From Caballeronia sp. GAFFF1 (lineage in GTDB: Bacteria; Pseudomonadota; Gammaproteobacteria; Burkholderiales; Burkholderiaceae), in contig NZ_JALQEM010000022.1 in NCBI RefSeq assembly GCF_023630705.1, forward strand, positions 1 to 37,266: a stretch of 37,266 nucleotides of DNA. Reading direction: 5' to 3'. The notes under the pieces are model-generated. The model had not been told where the DNA came from and did no database searches. It saw only the letters and a program-made list of their open reading frames with translations. Positions within the stretch are counted from its first letter, which is position 1, and each line of letters starts with the position of its first letter. Made by a program: the position numbers and the translations under genes. This document shows, piece after piece, positions 8,048 through 19,392 of the stretch.

Positions 8048-8281
8048 TTAGCGGTAGTCGCCCGAACGCGTCTTGTCCTTCGCTTCCACGTCCACCGTGT
8101 CGCGCGGCAGTTGATCGCGCTTTTCGGTCGACGCGGGGTTCTCTTCCTCGCGCATGCCTTCCTTGAAGCCGCGGACCGCGCCGCCCAGATCACCGCCGAT
8201 ATTGCGCAATTTCTTCGTGCCGAAGACGAGCGCCACGATCAGCAGAACGATCAACCAATGCCAAATGCTTAACGAACCCAT
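8048..8281 (-). CDS. tatA: Sec-independent protein translocase subunit TatA
   Basis: The 77-aa protein is the pore-forming or membrane-thinning component of the Tat system. It has one membrane helix ([16 protein letters not shown], about 6-21), the conserved FG-TKKLR hinge, an amphipathic helix with [13 protein letters not shown], and an acidic tail. SD AAGGAG lies about ten bases before the ATG. It follows the HIT gene after a 150-bp gap that holds a bulged hairpin, so tatABC may be partly uncoupled from upstream transcription. Confidence 0.97.
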   Translation of the reverse strand: MGSLSIWHWLIVLLIVALVFGTKKLRNIGGDLGGAVRGFKEGMREEENPASTEKRDQLPRDTVDVEAKDKTRSGDYR

Positions 8282-8310
8282 GAATGAAAACTCTCCTTAT
8301 TCCGCCGCAA

Positions 8311-8332
8311 AGCCTTTCCGCGACGGAAGGCT
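8311..8332 (-). terminator. Possible attenuating hairpin between the HIT gene and tatA
   Basis: AGCCTTTCCG-CGA-CGGAAGGCT is a nine-bp stem with one bulged T. On the minus strand it is followed only by TTTGCGG, so it would be at best a weak terminator. It lies in the one sizeable gap before tatA. Confidence 0.35.
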
Positions 8333-8431
8333 GGCCTGCAGCTCGAGCCGAAGCAATGCCGCCTCGGCTATCAGTATCGATTTTGCGCGCCCAATATGGC
8401 ATTGGAAAGCAAAACGCCGATGAAACCGGCA

Positions 8432-8794
8432 TCAGCCCATTCGCCGCCACGGACGCGCCCCAGCCAGAAGATGCGCATGAATGTGATACACCTCCTGCCC
8501 GCCGCCTGGCCCGGTATTGATGACCGTCCGGAAACCGGTATCCCCACCCGTGTAGGAAACGCCCAAATCTTTCGCGAGACGGCCAACGAGACTTAACATT
8601 CTACCAAGCAGCGGCGCATCGCTTTCGGAACAGTCCGAAAGCGTCTCGATGTGCTGACGCGGAATCACGAGCACGTGAACCGGCGCGGCCGGGTTGATGT
8701 CGTTGAAAGCGACGAATTCGTCGTCCTCGTAGAGCTTGGTGCTGGGAATCTGCCCGGAGGCAATCTTGCAGAAGATGCAGTTGTCTTGGCTCAT
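8432..8794 (-). CDS. HIT-family (HINT-like) nucleotide hydrolase
   Basis: The 120-aa protein is a histidine-triad hydrolase of the HINT branch, which cleaves AMP-amidates and related nucleotide conjugates. Features are the N-terminal zinc-type CIFCKI motif, the ALVIP-like segment VLVIPRQHIE, and the catalytic triad His104-Ile-His106-Ala-His108. It ends shortly after the triad in ARPWRRMG. ATG at 8794 fits the family N-terminus MSQDNCIFCK; the open frame continues further upstream but reads as shadow sequence of the neighbouring membrane protein. It lies 32 bp after the DUF4870-like gene. Confidence 0.94.
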   Translation of the reverse strand: MSQDNCIFCKIASGQIPSTKLYEDDEFVAFNDINPAAPVHVLVIPRQHIETLSDCSESDAPLLGRMLSLVGRLAKDLGVSYTGGDTGFRTVINTGPGGGQEVYHIHAHLLAGARPWRRMG

Positions 8795-8826
8795 AAATGT
8801 GCGTACTCCGTTGCCAGGCATCGCCG

Positions 8827-9219
8827 CTAGAACCACGTCTGCGGGTCGATCGGTTTGTTTTCGTAGAGAAACAGCCAGCCCTTGATGACGCGATACAGCG
8901 TCCAGATGCCGACTGCGGACAAAATGAGAAAGCCGACGCCCACGAACAGCAGCGCGACGCCGATCACATGGCCGAGCACCGCCCACCAGAACGTGCGGAT
9001 CTGCCAGGAAAAATGCGCCTGATACGGCGTGCCCACCGTATCGCCGCGCTTCAAATAATTGATGATGATCGCGACGAGCACGGTCAGCCCGCCCGTCAGC
9101 CAATAGAGCGCGTACAGCGCATAAAGGATGTGCGTGAGCGTGCGCAGGCTGCGCAGCCGCTCGTCTTCCGCCGGCGTCTGATACACGGGCGGCGGGTACG
9201 GTCCATCGAGTCCGGCCAT
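8827..9219 (-). CDS. Small DUF4870-like membrane protein
   Basis: The 130-aa protein has a Pro-rich polar N-terminus (residues 1-25), then hydrophobic segments at about 31-54, 76-100 and 100-118, with the intervening YQAHFSWQIRTFWWA and the end RVIKGWLFLYENKPI. These resemble DUF4870/TIGR-type small proteobacterial membrane proteins. Function is unknown. It sits between hisE (43-bp gap) and the HIT gene (32 bp), so it is likely translated from the his transcript. Confidence 0.85.
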   Translation of the reverse strand: MAGLDGPYPPPVYQTPAEDERLRSLRTLTHILYALYALYWLTGGLTVLVAIIINYLKRGDTVGTPYQAHFSWQIRTFWWAVLGHVIGVALLFVGVGFLILSAVGIWTLYRVIKGWLFLYENKPIDPQTWF

Positions 9220-9262
9220 GCTTGCCTCCTCCGCTTGCGCGAGAAAGTGGACGAACGTCTCG

Positions 9263-9631
9263 TCAGCCGCCGTTTTGTTCGCGCTCGCGCGACTTGCGCA
9301 GCGCCTTTTCCTCGATACCCGACAGACCTTCGCGCCGCTCCAGTTCGGCGACTACGTCGGCGGGACTCAGATCGAAGTGCGACAGCATCACGAGACAATG
9401 AAACCACAAATCGGCGACCTCGCCGACGAGCGCCTTCGTCGCGCCGCCGTGACGCGCGTCCTTCGCGGCGAGCACGACTTCGGTCGCTTCCTCGCCGATC
9501 TTCTTCAGGACCGCGTCGTCACCTTTGTGAAAGAGTCGCGAAACGTAGGATTGTTCCGGATCGCCGCCCTTGCGGCTGTCGATGACCGCGGCAAGGCGAA
9601 GCAGCGTGTCCAGCGTGGTGGCTTGCGTCAT
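9263..9631 (-). CDS. hisE: Phosphoribosyl-ATP pyrophosphohydrolase
   Basis: The 122-aa enzyme hydrolyses PR-ATP to PR-AMP, the second step of histidine synthesis, in the cytosol. The MazG-like all-helical core is clear: the acidic metal-binding [12 protein letters not shown] and the [13 protein letters not shown] segment. It is a stand-alone protein, unlike the fused HisIE of enterobacteria. Its ATG overlaps the hisI stop (TCAT on plus, ATGA on minus), giving tight coupling with the next enzyme. The frame is open upstream, but ATG 9631 is the family start. Confidence 0.96.
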   Translation of the reverse strand: MTQATTLDTLLRLAAVIDSRKGGDPEQSYVSRLFHKGDDAVLKKIGEEATEVVLAAKDARHGGATKALVGEVADLWFHCLVMLSHFDLSPADVVAELERREGLSGIEEKALRKSREREQNGG

Positions 9632-10032
9632 TTGTAAATGCTTTCTGGGTCTTTCAGGACCGGCTCGACGGCGACCCACTCGCCGCTTTCGGCCGTTCCC
9701 TCGAATTTCTGGAAGAAGCAGGAATGGCGACCCGTATGGCACGCGATGCCCGACACCTGCTCGACCTTGAGCAGCACGACATCTTCATCGCAATCGAGCC
9801 GCACTTCGTGTACGTGCTGTACGTGCCCCGACTCTTCGCCCTTGAACCACAGGCGCTGTCGCGAGCGCGAAAAATACACGGCGCGCTTCAGTTCGATGGT
9901 CTTCGCCAACGCTTCGCGGTTCATCCACGCGAACATCAGCACGTCGTTGGTCGATGCTTCCTGCGCGATGACGGGCACGAGGCCGTTCGCGTCCCATTTC
10001 ACCTTGTCGAGCCAATTCGTCGGGTCGCTCAC
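9628..10032 (-). CDS. hisI: Phosphoribosyl-AMP cyclohydrolase
   Basis: The 134-aa zinc enzyme opens the purine ring of PR-AMP, the third step of histidine synthesis. The conserved [22 protein letters not shown], the metal-binding LDCDEDVVL and [10 protein letters not shown] cysteines are present. The start is GTG, only three bases after the hisF stop, and the stop overlaps the hisE start by four bases. It is monofunctional, matching the separate hisE. Confidence 0.97.
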   Translation of the reverse strand: MSDPTNWLDKVKWDANGLVPVIAQEASTNDVLMFAWMNREALAKTIELKRAVYFSRSRQRLWFKGEESGHVQHVHEVRLDCDEDVVLLKVEQVSGIACHTGRHSCFFQKFEGTAESGEWVAVEPVLKDPESIYK

Positions 10033-10035
10033 GGT

Positions 10036-10809
10036 TCAGATCCTCACCGAGATGCCTTGATCGGCCATGAAACGCTTCGCTTCGCCGACCGTATGCTCGC
10101 CGTAGTGGAAGATGCTCGCGGCAAGCACCGCGTCGGCGTGCCCTTCCACGATGCCGTCCGCCAGATGCTTCAGCGACCCGACGCCGCCCGACGCGATCAC
10201 CGGCACCGGCACGGCATCCGACACCGCGCGCGTCAGCGCGAGGTCGAAGCCGGCTTTCGTGCCGTCGCGATCCATGCTGGTCAGCAGGATTTCGCCCGCG
10301 CCGAGTTCGGCCATCTTGCGCGCCCATTCGACTGCGTCGATGCCGGTCGCCTTGCGGCCGCCGTGCGTGAACACTTCCCAGCGCGGCGTTTCGCCTTCGG
10401 CCGACACGCGCTTCGCGTCGATGGCGACGACAATGCACTGCGAGCCGTGCTTGTCCGACGCATCGCGCACGAGTTGCGGATTCGCGACCGCCGACGAGTT
10501 CATGCTGATCTTGTCCGCGCCCGCGTTCAGCAAGCGCCGGACGTCCTCGACTGCGCGCACGCCGCCACCGACGGTGAGCGGGATGAAGACCTGCGAGGCC
10601 ACCGCCTCGATGATCGGCAAAATGAGATCGCGCTGGTCGGACGTCGCGGTGATGTCGAGGAACGTGAGTTCGTCGGCGCCCTGATCGTCGTAGCGTCGCG
10701 CGATTTCGACGGGATCGCCCGCGTCGCGCAGTTCGACGAAGTTGACGCCCTTCACCACGCGGCCAGCGGTCACGTCGAGACAGGGAATGATGCGTTTTGC
10801 GAGAGCCAT
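10036..10809 (-). CDS. hisF: Imidazole glycerol phosphate synthase, cyclase subunit HisF
   Basis: The 257-aa (beta/alpha)8 barrel uses ammonia delivered by HisH to convert PRFAR into IGP and AICAR. The catalytic aspartates lie in RIIPCLDV (Asp12) and [10 protein letters not shown] (about residue 131); phosphate-binding loops LTVGGGVR and VIASGGVGS are intact. It follows hisA after a 103-bp gap that holds a perfect 7-bp stem-loop, and precedes hisI by 3 bp. Confidence 0.98.
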   Translation of the reverse strand: MALAKRIIPCLDVTAGRVVKGVNFVELRDAGDPVEIARRYDDQGADELTFLDITATSDQRDLILPIIEAVASQVFIPLTVGGGVRAVEDVRRLLNAGADKISMNSSAVANPQLVRDASDKHGSQCIVVAIDAKRVSAEGETPRWEVFTHGGRKATGIDAVEWARKMAELGAGEILLTSMDRDGTKAGFDLALTRAVSDAVPVPVIASGGVGSLKHLADGIVEGHADAVLAASIFHYGEHTVGEAKRFMADQGISVRI

Positions 10810-10840
10810 GTTCTAGCTACTGCCGGTTCGGTACGGTTGA

Positions 10841-10858
10841 GGGCGGCCAGCGCCGCCC
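10841..10858 (-). other. hisA/hisF intercistronic stem-loop
   Basis: GGGCGGC-CAGC-GCCGCCC is a perfect seven-bp stem with a 4-nt loop in the 103-bp gap between hisA and hisF. On minus the downstream sequence is TCAACCG, with no U tract, so it is probably a stability or processing element, not a terminator. Confidence 0.45.
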
Positions 10859-10912
10859 GGCGCGCTTCAGTGTGCTCGCGCGAGAGAAGCCGGGAAAGCC
10901 GGAAAAGCGGAC

Positions 10913-11665
10913 TCAGGCGTCGTCCGCTTCGCGCAGCGCGTCGGCGCGGGTTTGCGCCGCTTTGAAGTCGAGGTCGCCCGAATAGATCGCGCGTCCGCAG
11001 ATCACGCCTTCGATGCCTTCGTCCTCGACTTCGCAGAGCGATTCGATGTCCGCGATGCTCGACAACCCGCCGCTTGCGATCACCGGAATCTTGACCGCCT
11101 GCGCGAGCCGCACGGTCGCGTCGATGTTGATGCCCTGAAGCATGCCGTCGCGGCCAATGTCCGTGTAGATGATCGACTCGCAGCCGTAGTCCTCGAACTT
11201 GCGGCCGAGGTCCACGACTTCGTGGCCGGTCAGCTTGCTCCAGCCGTCGGTGGCGACCTTGCCGTCTTTCGCGTCCAGCCCGACGATGATGTGCCCGCCG
11301 AACGCGCTGCACGCGTCCTGCAGGAAACCGGGATTCTTCACCGCCGCCGTGCCGATGATCACGTAGGAAAGGCCGTCATCCAGATAGCGTTCGATGGTGT
11401 TCAGATCTCGGATGCCGCCGCCGAGCTGAACCGGAATTTCGCTGCCCACTTCCTCGATGATCGCCCGAATGGCGTCGCCGTTCTTCGGCTTGCCCGCAAA
11501 CGCGCCGTTCAGGTCGACGAGGTGGAGTCTGCGCGCGCCCTTGTCGACCCAATGCCGGGCCATCGCCGCCGGATCTTCTGAAAAAATGGTCGCCTGGTCC
11601 ATATCGCCTTGCTTCAGGCGCACGCACTGACCGTCTTTGAGATCGATGGCCGGAATGAGCAGCAT
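10913..11665 (-). CDS. hisA: ProFAR isomerase HisA
   Basis: The 250-aa barrel enzyme, 1-(5-phosphoribosyl)-5-[(5-phosphoribosylamino)methylideneamino]imidazole-4-carboxamide isomerase, performs the Amadori rearrangement of the pathway. [12 protein letters not shown] gives the catalytic Asp8; [10 protein letters not shown] holds the second aspartate region; VQLGGGIRD and VIASGGLSS bind the phosphates. ATG at 11665 matches the family N-terminus although the frame is open further upstream. It follows hisH after a 127-bp gap with a hairpin and a possible internal promoter. Confidence 0.97.
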   Translation of the reverse strand: MLLIPAIDLKDGQCVRLKQGDMDQATIFSEDPAAMARHWVDKGARRLHLVDLNGAFAGKPKNGDAIRAIIEEVGSEIPVQLGGGIRDLNTIERYLDDGLSYVIIGTAAVKNPGFLQDACSAFGGHIIVGLDAKDGKVATDGWSKLTGHEVVDLGRKFEDYGCESIIYTDIGRDGMLQGINIDATVRLAQAVKIPVIASGGLSSIADIESLCEVEDEGIEGVICGRAIYSGDLDFKAAQTRADALREADDA

Positions 11666-11700
11666 AGGTATCGCGTATCTTCTGGGTGAAAGTGATTGAA

Positions 11701-11717
11701 ACGGCCGCGCGGGCCGT
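11701..11717 (-). other. hisH/hisA intercistronic stem-loop
   Basis: ACGGCC-GCGCG-GGCCGT is a six-bp stem in the 127-bp gap. On minus it is followed by TTCAATCAC, so any termination would be weak. It lies just downstream of a possible -10 at 11724-11729 and would be at the 5' end of a transcript from there. Confidence 0.4.
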
Positions 11718-11723
11718 CTCGCT

Positions 11724-11751
11724 AGTGTAGTACAAGTCTTGCCGCACTCAA
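11724..11751 (-). promoter_or_regulatory. Possible internal promoter for hisAFIE
   Basis: Minus-strand TTGAGT (11746-11751), a 16-bp spacer and TACACT (11724-11729) give a modest sigma70 match, four of six bases in each box, about 60 bp before the hisA start. Weak evidence on its own, supported by location in one of the larger gaps of the run. Confidence 0.3.
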
Positions 11752-11792
11752 TCGCACGCGGGCGCGGCCAGCGGGCGGGCGTGCGGCGCCGC

Positions 11793-12434
11793 TCACGGGT
11801 TCCAGTGAACGAAGTTGCGATACAGGCGCAAGCCCGCGTCGGCGCTCTTTTCCGGGTGGAACTGGGTCGCGAAGATGTTGTCGCGGGCAACCGCCGACGT
11901 GAACGCATCGCCGTAGACGGTTTCGCCCGATGTGTGCGCCGGGTTTTCCGGCGCGACGTGATAGCTGTGCACGAAGTAGAAGAACGCGCCGTCCGTGATG
12001 CCGTCCCAGACCGGATGCGCCTGCGTCTGGCGCACGCGGTTCCAGCCCATTTGCGGCACCTTGAAGCGCGAGCCGTCGTCTTGCACCCGCCCTTCGAGCT
12101 GGAAACGCACCACTTTGCCGGGAAACAGGCCGAGGCCGCGCGTGTCGCCTTCTTCGCTCCAGTCGAAGAGCATCTGCTCACCGACGCACACGCCGAGCAT
12201 CGGCTTTTCGCGCGACGCCTGCATCACGGCTTCCTGGAGGCCGGACTGGCCGAGATGCGCCATGCAGTCGCGCATCGCGCCCTGTCCCGGCAGCACGATG
12301 CGATCGGCCGCGTGAATGGCCTGCGGCTGATCGACGATCGCCACGTCCGCGTCGGGCGCGGCCTTCTTCAGCGCCTGATACACCGAGCGCAGGTTGCCCA
12401 TTCCGTAATCAACAATCGCAATCGAAGTTTTCAT
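11793..12434 (-). CDS. hisH: Imidazole glycerol phosphate synthase, glutaminase subunit HisH
   Basis: The 213-aa class I glutamine amidotransferase supplies ammonia to HisF. The nucleophile is Cys83 in [10 protein letters not shown], and the His/Glu pair is in [13 protein letters not shown] near residue 190; the oxyanion-strand VLPGQGAM is conserved. Its ATG overlaps the marC stop by four bases (ATGA), so translation of a membrane protein and HisH are coupled. The open frame extends upstream across marC, but [14 protein letters not shown] is the family N-terminus. Confidence 0.97.
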   Translation of the reverse strand: MKTSIAIVDYGMGNLRSVYQALKKAAPDADVAIVDQPQAIHAADRIVLPGQGAMRDCMAHLGQSGLQEAVMQASREKPMLGVCVGEQMLFDWSEEGDTRGLGLFPGKVVRFQLEGRVQDDGSRFKVPQMGWNRVRQTQAHPVWDGITDGAFFYFVHSYHVAPENPAHTSGETVYGDAFTSAVARDNIFATQFHPEKSADAGLRLYRNFVHWNP

Positions 12435-13051
12435 TTCAAAGTAGGCATCAAGGCCTTCAAGCCGTTGACGATGAATTCCACCGCCAGCGCGGACAGCATC
12501 AATCCCATGAGACGCGTGCCGATATTGATTCCGGTGCGCCCGACCCAGCGCGCGATCGGCTCGGCCAGATTCAGCGCGCCGAAGCACAACGCCGCGATGA
12601 TCGCGCCCAGCACGACGAGCCCGAAGCGGTCGTACCAGTGCTGCGCACTTGCAGCATAGACGATCACCGTGCTGATCGATCCCGGGCCCGTGAGCAGCGG
12701 AATGGCGAGCGGCACGACTGCGATGCTGTTGCGCTCTTCCGCTTCCATGCGCTCTTCGGGCGTGGAGCGCGCGTTGCCGACTTGCGCGTTCAGCATGCTG
12801 ATCGCCATGAGCAGCATGATAATGCCGCCGCCCACTTCGAACGATCCGACCGATATACCGAAGAACGCGATGATCTGCTGCCCGAGCAACGCTGTCACGG
12901 CAATCACGCAGAACACCGAAATACACGCGACGCGGATGGTGTTGCGCTTTTCCACGTCCGACTGCTGCGAAGTGAGGCTAAGAAAAAACGGTATCGCGCC
13001 GATCGGGTTGATCAGCGCGAGCAAGGATATGAACGACTTGAAAAGATCCAT
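12431..13051 (-). CDS. MarC-family integral membrane protein
   Basis: The 206-aa protein belongs to the MarC/UPF0056 family with six predicted helices (about 5-25, 43-62, 70-88, 110-135, 142-160, 180-200). Motifs include the N-terminal [15 protein letters not shown] and the central [17 protein letters not shown]. The family was named for a locus beside marRAB but has no established role in resistance; a transporter role is only inferred. It sits inside the his operon, 55 bp after hisB and overlapping hisH by four bases, so it should be made with the histidine enzymes. Confidence 0.93.
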   Translation of the reverse strand: MDLFKSFISLLALINPIGAIPFFLSLTSQQSDVEKRNTIRVACISVFCVIAVTALLGQQIIAFFGISVGSFEVGGGIIMLLMAISMLNAQVGNARSTPEERMEAEERNSIAVVPLAIPLLTGPGSISTVIVYAASAQHWYDRFGLVVLGAIIAALCFGALNLAEPIARWVGRTGINIGTRLMGLMLSALAVEFIVNGLKALMPTLK

Positions 13052-13106
13052 CGCGAATGGCCGGCCGAGTTGAACGCTGTGCGGCGCCGAATCGGCAAAC
13101 GGCTGG

Positions 13107-13694
13107 TCAGAGACTGCCTTTGGTCGATGGAATCTGTCCCGCCGCGCGTTCGTCGAGTTCGACGGCCATGCGCAGCGCGCGGCCGAACGCCTTGAACACG
13201 GTCTCGACCTGATGATGCGCGTTGATGCCGCGCAGGTTGTCGATATGCAGCGTCACGCCCGCGTGGTTCACGAAGCCGCGAAAGAATTCGATGGTGAGAT
13301 CGACATCGAACGTGCCGATGCGCGCCCGCGTGAACGGCACATGGAATTCGAGCCCCGGCCGCCCCGAGAAATCGATCACGACGCGTGACAGCGCCTCGTC
13401 GAGCGGCACGTACGAATGTCCATAGCGGCGAATGCCCTTGCGATCGCCGATGGCCTTCGCCACCGCTTGCCCGAGCGTGATGCCGGTGTCTTCGACGGTA
13501 TGGTGATCGTCGATATGGAGGTCGCCATGCGCTTCGATTTCGAGGTCGAACAGGCCGTGACGGGCAATCTGGTCGAGCATGTGATCGAGAAACGGCACGC
13601 CGGTTGCGAGCTTCTGCTTGCCGGTGCCGTCCAGATCGAGCTTTACACGGATCTGCGTTTCGCTGGTGTTGCGAACGACTTCCGCAATGCGCAT
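13107..13694 (-). CDS. hisB: Imidazoleglycerol-phosphate dehydratase
   Basis: The 195-aa manganese enzyme dehydrates IGP to imidazole acetol phosphate. The two metal-binding repeats are seen: [14 protein letters not shown] with [14 protein letters not shown], and the second set near [13 protein letters not shown] and GINAHHQVE. It is monofunctional, lacking the N-terminal histidinol-phosphatase domain of enterobacterial HisB, so that phosphatase must be encoded elsewhere. It follows hisC by 31 bp. Confidence 0.97.
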   Translation of the reverse strand: MRIAEVVRNTSETQIRVKLDLDGTGKQKLATGVPFLDHMLDQIARHGLFDLEIEAHGDLHIDDHHTVEDTGITLGQAVAKAIGDRKGIRRYGHSYVPLDEALSRVVIDFSGRPGLEFHVPFTRARIGTFDVDLTIEFFRGFVNHAGVTLHIDNLRGINAHHQVETVFKAFGRALRMAVELDERAAGQIPSTKGSL

Positions 13695-13725
13695 GGTGTT
13701 TCCTTGAGACTTTTCTAGAAGGGGT

Positions 13726-14799
13726 TCAGTTGGGCGCGAGCTTTCTCAGCGCCGCGAGCATCTGCGCGTTCTCTTCGGCCGTTCCGACCGTCAATCGCAC
13801 GCAATTCGAGAGCAATGGGTGCATTTTACTCACGTTTTTCACCAAAACCCGCGAAGTAAGCAGGGTTTCGAACGCGAGCGCCGCGTCCGGTACGCGCACG
13901 AGCAGAAAGTTGCCCGCGCTCGGATAAACGGTCATGCCCGGCAGCGCGGCGACTTCTCGCGCCAGGTCGGCCCGCGCCTCGCGCAGCGCGGCGGCTTGCG
14001 CGTCCAGCACATCGAGATGATCCAGCAGGAAATCGGCGGTGGCCTGCGTCAGCACGTTGATGTTGTACGGCGGGCGCACCTTGTCGAACTGCGTGATCCA
14101 CGCGGGCGGACCGGCCATGTAACCGAGACGGATGCCCGCGAGGCCGAGCTTCGACATCGTGCGCATGACGACGACGTTATCGAACTCCGCGGCGCGCGGC
14201 ATCCACGTTTTCTCGGCGAAAGGCTGATACGCCTCGTCGATCACAACGAGGCTTTGCGTCGCCGCCGCGATTACGCGTTCGATGTCCGCGTCGTCATAGA
14301 CCGTGCCGGTCGGATTGTTCGGGTATGCGAGATAGACGAGCGCAGGCGCGTGTTCGTCGATGGCGGCGATGAGTGCGTCGGCGTTCAGGGTGAAATCGGC
14401 ATTGAGCGGCACGCCGATGAATTCAAGATGCGCGAACGCCGCCGACAATTGGTACATGACGAAGCCCGGCACCGGCGCGACGACCTTCGCGCCCGGCTTC
14501 GAACAGGCGACCGACATCATGCTGATCAACTCGTCGGAGCCGTTGCCGAGCAGAACGTCGCACGCGGGCGGAACGTGCATTGCGCGCTTGAGCTTCGCGA
14601 TGAGTTCAGCCGGGCGCGGCGCAGGATAACGGTTCAGCGCGACGCCCGCAAGGTGCGCGCCGAGCTGTTGCGCGAGCGCGTCGGGCAGTGTGTAGGGATT
14701 TTCCATCGCGTCGAGCTTGATCAGGCCCGTGGATTCCGGCACGGGATAGCTCGTCATCGCGAGGACGTCGGGACGAATGATGTCGTTCGGTGTGGTCAT
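13726..14799 (-). CDS. hisC: Histidinol-phosphate aminotransferase
   Basis: The 357-aa fold-type I PLP enzyme transaminates imidazole acetol phosphate with glutamate. The PLP lysine is Lys217 in [34 protein letters not shown] and [10 protein letters not shown] are the usual cofactor motifs. It ends at the typical [17 protein letters not shown]. It follows hisD by 61 bp and precedes hisB by 31 bp. Confidence 0.96.
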   Translation of the reverse strand: MTTPNDIIRPDVLAMTSYPVPESTGLIKLDAMENPYTLPDALAQQLGAHLAGVALNRYPAPRPAELIAKLKRAMHVPPACDVLLGNGSDELISMMSVACSKPGAKVVAPVPGFVMYQLSAAFAHLEFIGVPLNADFTLNADALIAAIDEHAPALVYLAYPNNPTGTVYDDADIERVIAAATQSLVVIDEAYQPFAEKTWMPRAAEFDNVVVMRTMSKLGLAGIRLGYMAGPPAWITQFDKVRPPYNINVLTQATADFLLDHLDVLDAQAAALREARADLAREVAALPGMTVYPSAGNFLLVRVPDAALAFETLLTSRVLVKNVSKMHPLLSNCVRLTVGTAEENAQMLAALRKLAPN

Positions 14800-14860
14800 G
14801 GTGGCGCTGTTGGCGCTGGCGGCGGCTCTGAGGCCGCCTCGTTCGGTTCAACGGCCCGCT

Positions 14861-16183
14861 TCAGCCGACGTTTTTCATCCTGTATTCGGCGCTCTTCGCG
14901 TGCGCCTGCAAGCCCTCGCCATACGCGAGTTCCGCCGCGATCTCGCCCAATGTCTGCGCGCCGTCCGAACTTACTTCAATGACGCTCGAACGCTTCATGA
15001 AGTCGTAGACGCCGAGCGGCGACGAAAAGCGCGCGGTACGCGAAGTCGGCAGCACGTGGTTCGGGCCGGCGCAGTAGTCGCCAAGGCTTTCGCTTGTGTA
15101 GCGGCCGAGGAACATCGCGCCCGCGTTGTGAATCTGCGCCGCCCACTGATGCGGATCGAGTGCGGAAATTTCCAGATGCTCCGGCGCGATGTCGTTGGCG
15201 ATCGCGCACGCTTCGGCCATGTCCTTCACCTTGATGAGCGCGCCGCGGTCTTCGAGCGAGCGCTGGATGACGTCACGCCGCGGCATAGCGGGAAGCAGTT
15301 CGATGATCGCGTCCTCGACGCGCTGAATGAACGCCGCGTCCGGGCACAGCAGAATGGATTGCGCGAGTTCGTCGTGTTCGGCTTGCGAGAAGAGATCCAT
15401 CGCGACCCAGCGCGGATCGGTGGTTGCATCGCAGATGACGAGAATCTCGGACGGTCCCGCGATCATGTCGATGCCGACGGTTCCGAACACGCGACGCTTC
15501 GCCGACGCCACATACGCGTTGCCGGGACCGCAGATTTTGTCGACAGCCGGCACGGTCTGCGTGCCGTAGGCAAGCGCGCCGACAGCCTGCGCGCCGCCGA
15601 TGGTGAACACGCGATCCACGCCGCCGAGCAGCGCAGCCGCGAGCACGAGCGGATTCTTCACGCCATCGGGCGTGGGCACGACCATCACGATTTCCTTCAC
15701 GCCCGCGACGCGCGCCGGGATCGCGTTCATCAGCACGGACGACGGATACGCCGCCTTGCCGCCCGGCACGTAGATTCCCGCGCGGTCGAGCGGCGTCACC
15801 TTTTGGCCGAGCACGGTACCGTCGGCTTCGGTGTACTGCCAGCTATGGCTGCCGCATTCGATGCGCTGCTTTTCGTGATAGCCGCGCACGCGCGCCGCCG
15901 CCGCTTCGAGCGCCGCGCGGCGCTTCGGTTCCAGACCTTCCAGCGCAGCTTCCATCTCGGACGCCGGCAATTCGAGCGCCGCGACGCTATCCGCTTTCAG
16001 GCGATCGAACTTGTTCGTGTATTCGAGCACGGCTTCGTCGCCGCGCGCTTTCACATCGGCGAGAATCTGCGCGACGGCGCGCTCAATGGCTTCGTCCTCG
16101 CTCGCTTCGAACGCGAGCACCGCGCGCAGCGCCTTTTGAAAACCATCGGTGCTGGAATCGAGCTTACGAATCTTGATAGACAT
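14861..16183 (-). CDS. hisD: Histidinol dehydrogenase
   Basis: The 440-aa zinc enzyme oxidises histidinol to histidine with two NAD+, the last two steps of the pathway. Diagnostic stretches are [50 protein letters not shown], the signature [12 protein letters not shown] with active-site His, and the C-terminal [21 protein letters not shown] at 16183 ([10 protein letters not shown]) is the family start; 24 further open codons upstream do not look coding. It follows hisG by 46 bp. Confidence 0.97.
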   Translation of the reverse strand: MSIKIRKLDSSTDGFQKALRAVLAFEASEDEAIERAVAQILADVKARGDEAVLEYTNKFDRLKADSVAALELPASEMEAALEGLEPKRRAALEAAAARVRGYHEKQRIECGSHSWQYTEADGTVLGQKVTPLDRAGIYVPGGKAAYPSSVLMNAIPARVAGVKEIVMVVPTPDGVKNPLVLAAALLGGVDRVFTIGGAQAVGALAYGTQTVPAVDKICGPGNAYVASAKRRVFGTVGIDMIAGPSEILVICDATTDPRWVAMDLFSQAEHDELAQSILLCPDAAFIQRVEDAIIELLPAMPRRDVIQRSLEDRGALIKVKDMAEACAIANDIAPEHLEISALDPHQWAAQIHNAGAMFLGRYTSESLGDYCAGPNHVLPTSRTARFSSPLGVYDFMKRSSVIEVSSDGAQTLGEIAAELAYGEGLQAHAKSAEYRMKNVG

Positions 16184-16229
16184 GCTGGTTTCCGATTGTG
16201 CTGTGGACGGCAGGCGTGAAGCGGCCGCC

Positions 16230-18313
<2,084 letters not shown>

Positions 18314-18377
18314 CTAGCTGTTGCTGAGGGTTGGGCGTGTGGCCTGCGTGTGACTTATTTGGCTTTGCCGAATGGAT

Positions 18378-18617
18378 TCAGGCCGATTTCCATTCGTCCG
18401 GGGTGAGGGTCTTCATGCTGAGCGCGTGAATCTCCTCGCGCATGCGCTCGCCGAGCGCCGCGTAGACCAGTTGATGACGCGCGATCAGGCGTTTGCCGAC
18501 GAACGCATCGCTCACGATGGTCGCGAAAAAATGCTGGCCGTCGCCTTCCACTTCGAGATGCTGGCACGACAGACCGCCAGCGATGTAGTCCTTCACCTGC
18601 TCCGGAGTCGGCAACAT
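18378..18617 (-). CDS. BolA-family protein, IbaG-like
   Basis: The 79-aa protein is a BolA/IbaG-type small protein (class II KH-like fold), typically working with monothiol glutaredoxins in Fe-S handling. The conserved FVGKRLIARHQLVYAALGE motif with its ligand His is present, followed by IHALSMKTLTPDEW. The N-terminal cysteine region CQHLEVEGDGQHF matches the IbaG pattern. IbaG-like genes neighbour murA in many proteobacteria, as here. It follows the ABC permease by 19 bp. Confidence 0.93.
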   Translation of the reverse strand: MLPTPEQVKDYIAGGLSCQHLEVEGDGQHFFATIVSDAFVGKRLIARHQLVYAALGERMREEIHALSMKTLTPDEWKSA

Positions 18618-18636
18618 GGAATTGTCTCCTTGAGAT

Positions 18637-19392
18637 TTAGTGACGCAGCTTGTAGCCGCTCGCGAGCAGCCGCACCGCGATCAGCGCGAGCACGATCAGA
18701 AAGCCGCCGACGATGCACAGGCTCAAGAGCGGGTTCACGTCCGACGAGCCGAAAAAGCCGTAGCGGAAACCGTCGATCATGTAGAAAAACGGATTCAGAT
18801 GCGACACCGCGCGCCAGACGGGCGGCAGCGAATGCGTCGAATAGAAGACGCCCGAGAGAAACGTGAGCGGCATGATCAGGAAGTTCTGGAACGCGGCCAA
18901 TTGATCGAACTTGTCGGCCCAGATGCCGGCAATCAGACCGAGCGTACCGAGAATGGCCGAGCCGAGCATCGCGAACGCAATGATGTAGAGCGGCGCGGAA
19001 AAAGACATCGGGATGAACCATATCGTCACGATGAACACGCCAAAGCCGACGCACAAGCCGCGCACGACCGACGCGAGCACATACGCAAAGAACATCTCCC
19101 AATGCGCGATGGGCGGCAGCAGCACGAACACGAGATTGCCCGTAATCTTCGACTGGATCAGCGACGACGAACTGTTCGCGAACGCGTTCTGCAACACGCT
19201 CATCATCACGAGGCCCGGCACGAGGAAGCTCGTATAGCCGACGCCCGGATACACCTGTACATGCCCTGACAGCGCGTGACCGAAGATGGTGAGATAGAGC
19301 AGCGCCGTGACGATCGGCGCGAGCACCGTCTGAAACGACACCTTCCAGAAGCGCAGCAGTTCCTTGTAGAGCAACGTCTGGAAACCGCTCAT
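18637..19392 (-). CDS. ABC-2 type transporter permease, YadH-like
   Basis: The 251-aa membrane protein has six predicted helices and the ABC-2 signature region NFLIMPLTFLSGVFYSTHSLPPVWRAVSHLNPF. It resembles E. coli YadH, partner of the YadG ATPase, an exporter whose substrate is unknown. Its ATG overlaps the stop of the ATPase gene by four bases. Placement between mlaB and murA suggests an envelope role, but that is inference. Confidence 0.93.
   Translation of the reverse strand: MSGFQTLLYKELLRFWKVSFQTVLAPIVTALLYLTIFGHALSGHVQVYPGVGYTSFLVPGLVMMSVLQNAFANSSSSLIQSKITGNLVFVLLPPIAHWEMFFAYVLASVVRGLCVGFGVFIVTIWFIPMSFSAPLYIIAFAMLGSAILGTLGLIAGIWADKFDQLAAFQNFLIMPLTFLSGVFYSTHSLPPVWRAVSHLNPFFYMIDGFRYGFFGSSDVNPLLSLCIVGGFLIVLALIAVRLLASGYKLRH

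Noticed and set aside
8795..9103. N-terminal extension of the HIT protein
   Set aside because: The open frame overlaps the DUF4870-like gene in another frame, and its composition is Arg-rich shadow sequence; family length is about 120 aa.
11666..12926. Extended frames upstream of hisA and hisH
   Set aside because: They run through neighbouring genes in the wrong frame; the family starts MLLIPAIDL and [10 protein letters not shown] are clear.
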